From Cornus controversa (lineage: Eukaryota > Streptophyta > Magnoliopsida > Cornales > Cornaceae): a stretch of 64,000 bases of DNA. A program made the translations under genes and the position numbers. The stretch covers positions 18,435,255 through 18,499,254 of the forward strand of contig CM048853.1 in NCBI GenBank assembly GCA_026545225.1, read 5' to 3'. The notes under the pieces are model-generated. The model was not told where the DNA came from, made no database searches, and worked only from the letters and a program-made list of their open reading frames with translations. Positions within the stretch are counted from its first letter, which is position 1, and the number at the start of each line of letters is the position of its first letter. This document shows, in pieces, positions 22,834 through 34,530 of the stretch.

Positions 22834-23580
22834 GATGATTTGGTTTAGATAAACATATTTCACAATATCAATGGTTAGTAAATTTAATGTCAATGCTTTT
22901 ACTAACTTTTTTCTATATTTTGATTTAGCCTTTTGATCTGAACCTCAGATGGCCAGTCGGAGATTAAGGGGAGGAATTCATGAAATTGGCAGAATTCATA
23001 ATGACATGTTTTTGTAGTGTTTTCAATGGTTCTCAGTTTTTGAAAGGTGACAACATTCTATTGTGCATACTCCACCATATTTTTTTACTACATTTTTTCC
23101 CCGCATGTCAGAGGATTCCTCACGCTACCTAGATCATTTGCACAAGTCTAATATGGGTCATCCTCCAGTGAGGGATGTTGATCGTGTTTCTCAGTTATTA
23201 ATATAATATTGTCTTTGTGTGTTGTATTATATTACCAGGGCAATTGTATTGCTATTAGCATATGGAAAGGCAGAATTTGAAAATTAATTGGCTTTTGAAT
23301 ATGCAGGAGAATTTATTTCAAGGTTTCAACATACTCTATTAGACACCAATTTTACATTATTTGGGTTTCTATGTCCAAAGACAATAATTAGTGTGGTTAA
23401 ATTAAGAATAAGTTAATTTAGTTCAAATCAACACTTATACTTCATAAATATTTCGAACAGTTCACCATCTCAACAACACAAATTCAATTTTCAAGGGTCA
23501 TTTTGGTCCTTCTAAGTTTTTTTTTCGTTAAGTATTTTACTAGGTATGTCATCAATTTGGAAAGAGATATAATATTATAT
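22834..23580. other. No gene recognised
   Basis: AT-rich intergenic sequence with no open frame, TIR or PBS that can be supported. Confidence 0.4.
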
Positions 23581-23581
23581 G

Positions 23582-24580
23582 GTTATCAAAATATATCTAT
23601 TTCATCCCACCTCACTGACCACAAATGCACTCTATATATAGACCAGTTATAATAAGAAATTTGGATTTTCTTTTATTTTTAATTTATAGATATCGCTGAA
23701 CCATAAAAATAAATGATCATTATTTGTGTCGAGTCTGGATCATCTGCTGTGAGCAGCAGCGGCTATCTCTGCAGTAATAAAACGTCAACGTTTTATATGG
23801 CACATGCTTATTTTTATGGTTCGTCGATATCTGTAAATTAAAAAAAAAACTCCAAATTTTCTTATTATGTCTGGTCTATATAAAAGTGCATTTGTGGTCG
23901 GTGAGGTGAGATGAAATAGATATGTTTTGATAAAATTAGAGTATTTTCAGGCTAAAGAGATGCCACCACACTCCTTTGGTAACTAGTTTATATTCGTTTG
24001 TTTGTGAAGAGATATAATATTATTTTATTACAATTATTTACTTAGTTAACTTTAGCCAAACTCTTTTAGTATTCTCACAGACCATTAGACATGACTATGT
24101 TTTTGCCTACTGCAAAAGCTACTGTAGAGTAGCCACAACAGACGATCCGAGCTCCACCTAGAGTGTTGATTATTGTGTTTCAAGTATTCAATAATTTATA
24201 AACACAATAATATGATGAATAAGACCATATTAAATTTTATTAGGATTGGTAGATTTAGGAGAAGTAACATATTACGTATCTTTGGAAAGAGTTACAATAT
24301 TATTTTATTAGATTTATTTATTTGGTTAACTTTATTAGCCAAGCTTATTTATCACCATCACAACATGTGCCATATAAAACGTTGACGTTTTATTACTACA
24401 GAGACATCCTCTGCTACTCATCATAATAGACAATCCAGGCTCAACACGAGCATGTATCGTCTAATGTGGCTACTCTACAGTAGGCGAAAACGTGGTCGTT
24501 TCTAATGGTCTGTGAGAATACTGAAATAATTTGGCTAAAGTTAACTTAGTAAATAATTGTAATAAAATAAATGCATCTTA
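23582..24580. mobile_element. Nested inverted-repeat (fold-back) cluster
   Basis: Arm pair 1: about 23582-23717 against 23808-23945 (TATCTATTTCATC.CACCTCAC, CCACAAATGCACT, ATAATAAGAAA, CAGATATCG.CGAACCATAA). Arm pair 2: 24022-24150 against 24440-24575 (ACAATTATTTACT.AGTTAAC, AGTATTCTCACAGACCATTAG, TTTTGCCTACTG). Centre pair: 23730-23816 against 24360-24470, including AATAAAACGTCAACGTTTTA and TGGCACATG. Two fold-back elements or one rearranged element are possible. No transposase is present. A partial copy is at 52514-52780. Confidence 0.75.
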
Positions 24581-25440
24581 ACCCCATTTATTTTCTTTAT
24601 AGATTGCATTCTAATAAATGCATATGTTTATATCAATTCCATGCAAATCATACTTCAATAAACATTCCCATCCGAAACATAATATATGTTCGCCATTAAA
24701 TATAATTATAATATTGAAATTATTTGAGGACCACTTTAATGAATTATTCCAGCTTCTCCCTTCATCCCAGTTATTGGTTCCTTCATTCTCACACACATCC
24801 TTCATCCTCACGCACATCTTTCTCCTTTAGCATATAGCTAATTTTCTGCATCAAATGAAAGGGAAGAGGTCTACTTTTCAAAATTCATGAATTTTGGACA
24901 ATTTACGTTGGTAAAAAAAAAATTCTAAATGGTGACTTTAAGGTCACTGTAATATAATTTTATCAATTTTGGTCACCAAATCTAATTTTTTCATTTTTTA
25001 AAATACACTAACTTAATTGAAAACCTTACTTCTTCTTGTCTTGAAATTGTAGGGATGTTTTCACTTCATTAGTAGGATCTAACAAAAGATCCAATGTTAT
25101 GTGGTTTTACATTTCATCTAGAACTACCTGCAACCATATAAATACACTTATGTATATGTATACATAATGGTATTCATAGTTAAAGTTGAATAAATGGCTG
25201 TGAATTTGTTCATACCGTAGGCAACACGATCTCTTGTTCTCTATTAAAGTTTTGCATACAAGACGCAACGAACAAACCACTAAGGTCCCTAGTAAATGAT
25301 ATTTTCAAATAATGAATTACAAGTTGTACAATAACAGAGTAACACCGTAAAAAAACTTAGTTAAAGTACCTGTCAACCTGTTTCGGGACCTTCACCCTAA
25401 TTGTTTTGAAATTTCCTATATATTTTTCAAAAACAATTGC
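24581..25440. other. No gene recognised
   Basis: AT-rich; short frames on both strands at 24611-24830 overlap each other and lack domains. Confidence 0.4.
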
Positions 25441-25454
25441 CATGAATTCGACCT

Positions 25455-26035
25455 ACCATTCAATATGAAACTTTTAGGTATACAACATTTAAACTCAATT
25501 TATGTAGTAATTCACCGAGATGTACCATTACCAATATTTGTCTATAGGTTGTTCTATACATTCCGTAGTGCAATACGTCTAGATAATAAATGCTATTATT
25601 ATCCAGATCAATAACGATTAGGATCCAATGAAGATTCTTGATGCAAATGGGGAAGAAGAACTGGAACACGTACGAGACAAAGAATAATAATTAAGCCTTG
25701 AGAAATTTCAAGTTATCATTATGTACATAAAATAAAACAGACATACATACCCTTGTAAATACCAGAAAAGTCTTTTTTTTAATACACAAGGTGACTCTGC
25801 AGGATTCCTATATTTTTATGAACATTTTTCGGCACATATTTGCATTAGCCACATGTATTATTATCATTTCTGTCTGCATGCATATAAATTTTTGATACTT
25901 AATTACACCTTCAGGAAATTTCATTAATGTACTGAACAACCATACACTGCTTATTGAGATTGCATTAACAAAGTACCAGTCCCTCTGCAACTCTCTCGTA
26001 TTATGTAACATGCTGATGGTGATCACATCCACTAT
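25455..26035 (-). pseudogene. Ulp1/C48 cysteine-peptidase-like remnant
   Basis: The minus frame 25460-25669 reads MFQFFFPICIKNLHWILIVI, then DLDNNSIYYLD. PI.I..HW.L.V.DL.N..I.YLD is the catalytic-His block of Ulp1-family (C48) peptidases. A second minus frame at 25808-26032 (VITISMLHNTRELQRDWYFV) lies upstream, where the N-terminal part of the domain would be, with a non-coding gap that could be an intron. The Asp and Cys motifs were not found, so the domain is incomplete. Plants carry many such domains in MULE and CACTA elements; host or TE origin is undecided. Confidence 0.6.
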
Positions 26036-26389
26036 CTTCTACATGTTTTGGTTAAGTGTCAATCACATTTGTTTAAATGCATTAATAACTATCCATTGTA
26101 TGAACAAGACTTGCCTGATTGTCAATCCATTCATTGCTTAATAGTTTTATGAACTCTGCTTTGGTGAGAGAGTAGTTACACATAGTAAACAAAGTTGAAT
26201 TGAAAATTGAAGACGTAGGGTGGTGAGAAATACACAAATTATTATATACATATAGTTGAATTGATCATGTTAAATGTACATATATACTTACTCCGATGGC
26301 ATGTTGGGGTCTATTGCAAACTTCAAAATTTCCCTTTTGTGCACTGATAAATTATTTTTCTCCTTTACCGATTTACTATAAAAGAATGA

Positions 26390-28826
26390 TGTAATATCCC
26401 AAAAAAAAAAAATTTGAATTTGAATTATCAGATTTGTTGCGAGAAAATCTGAAAGCAAATTTAAATTCGAAACCTATCCTACCCCAACTACGAGGATATC
26501 GTTGTTATAAAATTATATATATATTTTTATATAGTCAGAAGATATTATTTTTTACCAAAAAAAAGAGTTCAACTCAACCTCAAAGACTGATAAACGTTGA
26601 AACTCTACAGTAGTCGGAAGGAGAAAAAGTGGGTTCGACAGTAGCCGGAAGGAGAAACGGTGATCGAAGAATTGCATAGAGAGAGAATCGGTGATTGGAA
26701 TAGCGACAATGAGCAAGTCGATTCGTTTTATATATTTATATATAACTGAGACTTGTCGTTTAATTATAGGTTTAGAATTTTTGATCATGTTGACACCTTA
26801 GGATTACATTTAATGTATTGATCGTATGAGTTTTTCTGAAGTATAAATTATTTACTAGATTAAATATGAGATCTTAGTGTTTAAATATCGATAAAATGTG
26901 AATAGGAAAAACCTTCTCAATATGTATGCACCCATAGGAATAAATCACGTGTTTGAAATAACAATATTGTGGATTTTAAATTATTGTTGAGTTCTGTGTA
27001 AAGGAACGTGTGAAATTGATGTTGATTGCACAATATATGAACTGTTATTAGGTTTTGTGTAAAAACATATGAATTTGATGTTAGGCAGTTATAAATATTG
27101 AAGGTTACGCGTTGAAATAAAGGTTATGGATTTAGTGGATTTATTTGTCGTTATCAGTGGTGGAGAATGGGACTCACAGTAGTTATTGCAGTTATTGCAG
27201 TGATGTATATATAATTATTCATGTAAAGTGTTGTTTAGTGGAATTTGGATTACTGAATAAAAGTGTTGTTTAGTGGAATCTGAATTTCACAATGAAGGTG
27301 TTGTTTAGTGGAATCCGAACGATTGATATACTGGGGTAGGTATAACATAAGTCTTTAAATGGAGCAAGATATATATATTTGCATAACTCATATATATATA
27401 TATATATATATATAACTTAGAATACAGTAAAGTGTTTTAGGGTCAATTTTATTGGTAGATAAATAGGACGTATAATGGTGGAACCAGTGTTGTTGTGTAT
27501 ATTTACTTTTGGACAGTGGCGCGGTTGAACCTGTGTTTAGGATAGTGGCGTGGGTGTTCTGTATATTTACTTTAGGAGAGTGGTGGTATAATTATTCGAT
27601 TACATTTAGAGTACATTTTGGACAGTGGTTGTATATTTACTGAAATATGTCGAAATGTGAAAATTGGGTTTGATGATGGTTAATGGTTTAGCTTCTGTAA
27701 TATTTTGTTGTTGTTACTATAACCTAAAGTGACACTCAAAGTGGGTTATACAATTGCGAGTGAAATAAATTGCCAACAATACTGGCCATTTTTAAGGAAT
27801 CTGTTTACCACCTTGATAGTTCTGTTAGTGTATAGATATATCTAGATATTTCTTGTATAATATTCTGGACATTTTATTGCATAGAAGAGTGACTTATTTA
27901 TTTATTTATTTATTTTGGTTTCTTGTATGCAAGCTAAGAGTTTTAACTAAATTTTCATTAATGAAAATTAGAGGAAAATAGTAAAAATATTTCTAAACTT
28001 ATGGAAAATTCCAGAATAATGTATCTAAGTTTAAATTAACTCAAATTTTGCTGAAAAATGTGAAATTACATTAAGGTAAGTAATGGATAATGGTGAGTAG
28101 TCGAGGAGTAGTCCGGGACTATTCTTATGATGACTTTGTTAGGTATGGTCAGGGACCTACCTATTGGGAGTGCACTACCCTTTTGTTATGGCCATTGGGC
28201 TCAGCATGCCCTTATTATGTGGACGTGGTCCGGGACCATCTGGGTGAATAGACGTATAACCCAGCCACATGTGTGTTTTCGGTAGTCCGGGACTATGTGA
28301 TGCACACCATTGATTAGAGGGGAGCCTGGGGCTCATGTGAGATAAGTGGAATTTAATATAAGTTAACCAAGATGGTTAACAAGTTATGGTGTGAAATTGT
28401 GAAAATTGTGTTCTGTTGTATGTTTTGGTAATTATGATATATGAGAATTTATGACCTGAGATGAATACATGTAATTAATGTATTTTGACGAGTTACTTTT
28501 ATATATGGAACTATAAGGTGAGTCGATTTGCTGACCAAGGAATGTGTTTAGCAATCCCTTGTTGAGCTTGTGAGCTCACTCCTTAACAATTTTCAGGTAC
28601 ACGTTGATTGGAACGTGATGGAGTCATGTGAGCTGGATGGAGATGATTTTGATGTTTTCTTACTTCTTTGTAGTTCAATAAAGTTGATATGAACTTATGT
28701 AATAATGTCAAGGATTTTTATGGATTGTATTAGATGATGCTACATTTGTTTTGTAGTTAATTATGTTTTCAAAAAAATTCTTTTTGGGAGAGTTATACTA
28801 TGTTGTGTGAGGTGGTTGTTGTTGCA
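26390..28826 (+). mobile_element. Probable gypsy solo LTR, about 2.4 kb
   Basis: Starts TGTAATATCCC and ends GTTGTTGCA. Flanks AATGA (26385-26389) and AATCA (28827-28831) differ at one base, a plausible aged TSD. Near the end it has CACTCCTTAACAATTTTCAG, GGTACACGTTGATTGGAACG and an AATAAA at 28677, typical of the R/U5 part of chromovirus-like LTRs. There are repeated GTCCGGGACTAT motifs at 28100-28300 and (TA)n at 27389-27412. No adjacent PBS or coding region. The minus frame at 26552-26788 is not a gene. Confidence 0.65.
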
Positions 28827-28869
28827 AATCACGCACTTTATTTAAGTATAGATCCAATGTTTGAGGGCT

Positions 28870-29260
28870 TCGATTTGATATATCAAGTAGTTGGCCTTGA
28901 TCAATCCCATGTTTGCCCACTCTACGCTCTTGCCATTGCACAATTGTTTGGTGACTATCAATAGAAGGAAACAGGAATAAAAATAATCACAGCCATAAGG
29001 AGAAATAAAGTGTTGAATGATGAAATGAAGAATGCTCGGAAAAGAATGCTGACAATGTTGCCAAGGGGTTAGTTAGAAAATAAATACTTCTTTGAACATG
29101 TTCCTCAATACTATGCTAAACCAAATCACCTCAACTTACGCGGTTGGCATATTGATGAGGACACTGTAGAGTGTGATCATTGTCAGATTAATTTACACAT
29201 CATGGTCTTGCAATGCCAAATTTTATTCGGGGCAAATGACTTCCTTTTGGATGAATAACT
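28870..29260 (+). other. Unrecognised coding-like remnant (copy A)
   Basis: The plus strand reads as protein-like with stops: SHVCPLYALAIAQLFGDYQ-type, then KVLNDEMKNARKRMLTMLPR, a stop, NKYFFEHVPQYYAKPNHL and WHIDEDTVECDHCQINLH. No family is recognised. Copy B (53665-54050) has the same stops, so decay predates the duplication. Confidence 0.35.
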
Positions 29261-30322
29261 TTATTATTTGTTTGTTGGTGTAAGTACAATTATGAATTAT
29301 TTATTTAAAAAATAGCTTTTCATTAGTGTTTATTATATTTCAGTGATATTGTATGTTGGAAAATATAATATTTATGTAGTTTGGTGATTAACAATGATAG
29401 TGAATCCCAACTTAAGTGTCATCATGTGTTTAAATTAGTATACATTTACAATGTCAGTAGATTGATTTAACGGTAAACCATAAATCTCAAATGAAAAAAA
29501 ATAAACAAGTTTTTTAAAATGAGAAATGCAGTAAATCATAGTTTCAACGAACTTGATTTCCTCAGATCCATTACAATTTACAAACTTTGAAATATATTTT
29601 TGTCACACACATTATATAATATATTTTATAATTGAGCAATTTAATACATCGAAACAAAAGTAACATTTACCATGTACAAAGTGACTTCAAAAGAAACACA
29701 TAGGGGACCTGAAGGTCGGAGGCATGATAATTGGTGCTCCGCTTGTACAATTTTTAAGCTACAAAGTTATGAGGCACCTAATAACTAAAATATAATATAC
29801 ACAAAAAATTATGACATGATTCCATTTCTTACAGTTTCACAGATGTACACAAATTCATATAGAATAATCAAACATCAACCCTGGCAAGCTGCAACAATTC
29901 ATCTTTCAACTCATTATGATCATCGAAAAGCTTATCAAATGCAATACGGTTTCACATTTGTAATGGAACTATTTGCAACAATAATGTGCTCAAATGTTAA
30001 TTTTGACATAATTTGTTTGTAAATCGTGCTAGAATAATGCATTTATATCGTCGACAATTTTAGCTCTTGTAGGCTATTAAACGTTATCATGTAGTGCATC
30101 ATGAATACACCACAGCTGGCCCTAAAATAATATTGATTTAAAATAATCAAGTTTTCAATCCCAATGAAGTTACAAGCGCATATCTTAACTGAAATTGTTT
30201 TCCAATGGCATAAAAATTATTTTCAGGCATAAACTAGGACAAAGAGATCAATGAGTTTGATAAAAATTCTAAATGCTAAAAGAAGGATTTCATACCCATC
30301 AAATTGTTTGGGAACCTTGACA

Positions 30323-30920
30323 CACTACAAGAAAATTAGTCTTTTACGACGGGCCAAAACTGCCTTAAATGAATTTTTAAGGCGCTCAATGGCCTGTCCT
30401 CTATTAAGGTGTTATGATTACGAAGTTTTTTTAAAAGCATGCGGAAAGTTTTTAAAAGCATTCAAAAACTGCCTTTAATAATTTCAGAAACGCCTTTAAA
30501 ATTTTTTTTCAAGGTGGTTATGTAGTGTCTTAAAAGTTGCATTATTCAAGGCGGTCAATACATGTCATAGAACTGTAATTATTTAGGGCAGTCCGTGATT
30601 GCCTTAGAATCTTAATTATTAAGGGCGGTTAGTTGCCGCCTTAAAATATTAATGATTTAGGACGGCCCGTGCTTGCCTTAAAAGCTAATATTAAGGGCGG
30701 CTTGTAGCCGCCTTAAAAGCTAAAGCAAATGTTTTTAAGGGCAGCTTTGGCCCGCCTTAGAAGCTAAGATATTAAGGGCGCCTGTGTCCCGCCTTAGAAG
30801 CTAAGATATTAAGGGCGCCTTGGGCCCGTCTTAGAAGCTAACCCACATATTATTAAGGGCGGGATTGGCCCGCCTTAAAAGACAATTATTAAGGGCGGTC
30901 ATTGTCCGCCTAATAAGTTT
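30323..30920 (+). mobile_element. CACTA-type 5' terminus with subterminal repeats (copy A)
   Basis: CACTACAAGAAAATTAG (30323-30339) is the En/Spm (CACTA) terminal sequence. It is followed by about 570 bp of subterminal motifs of the form TTAAGGGCGG...CCGCCTTA, about ten partly palindromic units on both strands. The opposite end (TTTTCTTGTAGTG) was not found in the window, so the element is truncated or its right end has diverged. Transposase was not seen. Low-complexity sequence (poly-T at 30921, CTG/CTA triplets at 31305-31330) follows. Confidence 0.75.
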
Positions 30921-31676
30921 TTTTTTTTTTTTTTTGAAAATTCCTTTTTCTAATACCTCATTCCAAAAACCTTTGAAACCCAATCCAAAAACTTGTGATG
31001 CCATACAATACCAACATCCAATTTGCATCCAAAGCTAAAACATTCAAATGAAAGTCAACCCAAAAACATAGTTTGAATAACTTTCATCCCAACCCAAAAG
31101 TACGTGCATATCAGTATCTAATTTGCATCCAAGCTAGCACATTCAGCATGCTTAAAAATTACAACCATTAACAAATTATACAGTGAACATTTAAAAGACA
31201 TTCTAGCTACAAATGAACTTAAGCAAAACACTGAACTTGAAGACGTAGTTGAGAGGCAATCGAAGCAAAATGGAGCAATGGAGCAAGTACAATAGGAGAG
31301 AAGGCTACTGCTACTGCTACTGCTACTGCTGCGCTGCTTCATTATCCTAGGATTTAAAAAGAGAGGGTCAATGGAGCAAGTACAACAGAGAAGACACAAA
31401 AATATCAATATATAATGAAATGAAACACTGAATGCATCCCCTGCAGTAAACGCTCTTTAGAGTTAGTGACACAAAAAATGAAGTTTTGACCTACTATGAT
31501 ACATCCATATATTTTTTTAAAGAAAAAATAACTTAATAAATATAAATGCACGGGTGTGGACAGAATGGGGCAGGTGGTTACAATTGTACCCTGTGAACTT
31601 TAGATAATTCTAACGTATAAATGAGGTATACATGCTATTATAAAATATTAACTCAGACAAAAACAAAAGATTAAAT

Positions 31677-31832
31677 CCCATAGACGCGCAAACCAGTCCA
31701 ATACACCCACTTTAAACTATCTGGAATGAACACCATAGTTGCTCTCTATAAATGGATCGCCAAGGTTGTTGATGGAGAAGTGTTGCAACTGTGCCAGAGC
31801 ACCATAATTGAAATCCAGATTATAGGGGTAAC
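31677..31832 (-). pseudogene. Serine/histidine decarboxylase-like exon, copy A (nonsense mutation)
   Basis: After an AG acceptor (TTACAG|G), the minus strand encodes [37 protein letters not shown], a stop, then [13 protein letters not shown]. This is the highly conserved block N-terminal to the PLP region of plant serine decarboxylases (group II PLP decarboxylases, annotated as histidine-decarboxylase-like). The stop (TAG, 31717-31719) replaces a CAG Gln intact in copy B. About 52 codons of a family of roughly 480 residues are present. No other exon was found nearby. Confidence 0.85.
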
Positions 31833-31961
31833 CTGTAACAGGATACTGATTTTCATAAATGAATGTAGGACGGTAGAACTTCTAATGACGTAAAATGGAA
31901 ATATTTTCCAGATTAATTTCTATTTCAGTTCCAAAATCCAACTCTTGAACTAGTGACATAG

Positions 31962-32186
31962 ATGATATCAAGAAGTAATTTAACAATATCAATTTGTGTT
32001 TTTGGTTTGATTATTCTGGATAAGAGTAGTTCAGGAAGGATACTTGAAGTTGTTGATTCCAACATTGATGAATCTTACAAGAGGGACTTACAACAACTAA
32101 AACACCTCATAAGAATGGCTAATGTCTTATTGCCTAGCAGAATAAAATCCTATTCCTTAAGCAGTATGATAACTACAATAAATTGA
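31962..32186 (+). other. Unrecognised open frame, shared in part by both units
   Basis: The 74-codon frame contains SSSGRILEVVDSNIDESYKR followed by DLQQLKHLIRMANVLLPSR. It looks hydrophilic and protein-like but matches no family I know. In copy B (56745-56899) a deletion of about 50 bp removes its C-terminal end, so it is not maintained. Confidence 0.25.
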
Positions 32187-32755
32187 CATTGAAAATAGTA
32201 GATATAGTTATAGTTGTTTTGATGTAAAAGAGTAGTCTATACTATGACCACAAAGCATACTTAACTTTTCAGGGTATAACTTTGATACCAAGAATAGAAG
32301 AAAGATAGGTGAAAGATGGAGAAGAATACAGGGAAGGATGAAAGATGAAGAACACATGAAAGAATTATATTACAAACAAGGGATGGTACAATATGTTAGA
32401 AGAGCAGTGGAGGAATCTTGAACAAGTCTCGAGCTATTTGGCATGCAAAACATTAACTGCCTGTAATACCCCGTAATTTGAGGATATCTAAATTGGGTTT
32501 TTATTTATTTGATGGAGTTTTTAATTATTTAAATGCTTTAATTGATTTTGTCAATATCTGTTTTTATATGTTTAATGTGGATGTTTGAATTGTTGCTAAG
32601 TGTTGATTGAGTTTAATTGTGTGTTAAATATTTGTTTTAAATATAATTTTTTTCTGTTAAATAAAAATATGTTGGTTTGGGCTGCATTTTTTTTTAATTT
32701 TGTTTTATTATTATTATTATTATTAGGTTGGGCTAGGCTGCTGGACTGGGCTATA

Positions 32756-32796
<41 letters not shown>

Positions 32797-33699
32797 TAAT
32801 AGAAAAGAAATTAGGGTTTAGTAGTTTCTACGCACAGATAGGGAGAACGGTAGACGCTAGGAAAAGAGAAAAAAAGTGATTTTTGCTCAACATCACAAGG
32901 CAAGTTCCCCTTTGAATCTGTATACACATATATATTATTTGTATATACATGGAATATATGTATAATATATATATTAATTGTATAGACATGTTGCTAGAAA
33001 TTTGTATGCAATTAATTATGAAACTAAATAATTTTTCATGATAAGAATAATTCTGTGAATTAAACATGAAGATTTTGGAGTTTTGGTACTATTTTAGGGT
33101 ATTTTTTCATATGTTTATACATGTATATATGACTGTATAGGGGGGTATATATATATATATATATATATATTAACATGAAATTGGGTTTACTGTATTCATC
33201 ATTTTTGAACGTTTTCATTCTGATTAAAAGGTAGATCTTACTTTCTAGAACAATCCTTGAAAGTTTGGTTGTGAACCGTTGGGTAGATTGACCGAAAATT
33301 GAGTTTGAAATTTTAGATTTTCGAAACTTGAAATTGGGCGTTTTTGATTTAGGCCACGAGAGGGGGTGATTTTGGTACCAATGCGTAGCTTAGATCGATA
33401 CGAGTTCAATGGTATATTCATATATGCGATTCGGTACCCGGAAGTGATCGGGAGTTTCTCCACCATTGTTGTTGCGTGGAGCTTCAGGAAGAAGAAAGAA
33501 AAAAAAGAAGGGTGGCCACTTGTTCCGCCGACGCGTGGGGGCGCGTGCTGCAGGGTCCGGTGGCCAAAAAATTCTTTTGGGCCCCACTCGCGGGGGTCCA
33601 CCTTTGGGGCCGATATGGGCCCATTCCGAATTATTTTGTTATTTGTTTTGAATTTTTGAAAATTTTGGAAAAACTTAAAAATTGAAAAATCATTTTTTA

Positions 33700-34215
33700 A
33701 AAATACTTTTATAATTCTAAAAATTCCCAAACTTTTATGTCAACTTCCTGGGAGCTTAATAAGCTTGGGTTTAAATTTCATGTCGAAATGATTTACCATT
33801 GTCTTTAAATTAATTTTTAAAGTGTCTAAAAACTGAGTTTTTTAGCTTCTTTAATTTTAGAAATACTTAGAAATTTCCAAAAATTCCAAATATTTTACTG
33901 TAACTTTTTGGAGGCTAAATACACTTGGGTTTAAATTTTCAACTCAAAATAATCTTTCCTTGTTGTTCAATTGAATTTTAAAGTGTCCAAAAGTTAGGTT
34001 TTTCACTTTCTATAATTTTAGAAAATACTTTTATAATTTCAAAAATTCCCAAATTTTTACTGTAATGTTCTGGAGGTTAAATAAACTTGGTTTTAAATTT
34101 TCATCTCTAAATGAGATTCCCTTGGTGTTAAATTAATTTTCAAAGTGTCTAAAAGTTGGGTTTTCACCTTCTTTTATTCGTTGAAAATATTTTTTAAAAT
34201 TCTAGAAAATTCTAG
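33700..34215. repeat. Imperfect tandem repeats of about 160 bp inside solo LTR A
   Basis: About three units, each containing AAATACTT..(T)A.AATT..AAAAATTCC, CTGGGAGCTTAA/CTGGAGGTTAAA, GGTTTAAATTT and AAAGTGTC.AAA. The equivalent array in copy B is at 58492-59000. Confidence 0.75.
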
Positions 34216-34530
34216 GATGATTTAATAGGGTTCTTAGAAATAGAATAGGCCCAGAAACCTAGATAAGAGTTTGGTTTAGACTCCCTCATAGATTTGAGTG
34301 CATTGGGGTTGGATTGGGTGTTTGCTTCTAAAATGGTTAAATTGTGTTATTTGATTTACTTGAATGTATTTTCTTGAAGGATATAAATGCTCATTAAATA
34401 CTTGATTATAGCTTACTTGTGAACGATTTGTCTTATGGTGATAATTTCATGTCGGATAATTTGAATTACTTTGTTTGTGCAAATTAAAATCATAATGCAC
34501 CTTGTTTATTTTATGTTTCATGTATATTGG

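Noticed and set aside
29816..30022. 68-codon frame identical in protein sequence at 54609-54815
   Set aside because: Identity reflects the recent segmental duplication. No domain; on the opposite strand a RIAFDKLFDDHNELKDELLQ reading is equally plausible and ends in stops.
32285..32345. TTTGATACCAAGAATAG as a minus-strand PBS next to an LTR
   Set aside because: Only a partial PBS match; no TG..CA end or second LTR adjacent. Possibly old Copia debris, but not supportable.
33245..33730. 161-codon minus frame in solo LTR A, with related plus and minus frames
   Set aside because: Lies wholly inside a solo LTR, has no domain, and overlapping frames on both strands are equally open; the copy at 58126-58598 is broken differently.
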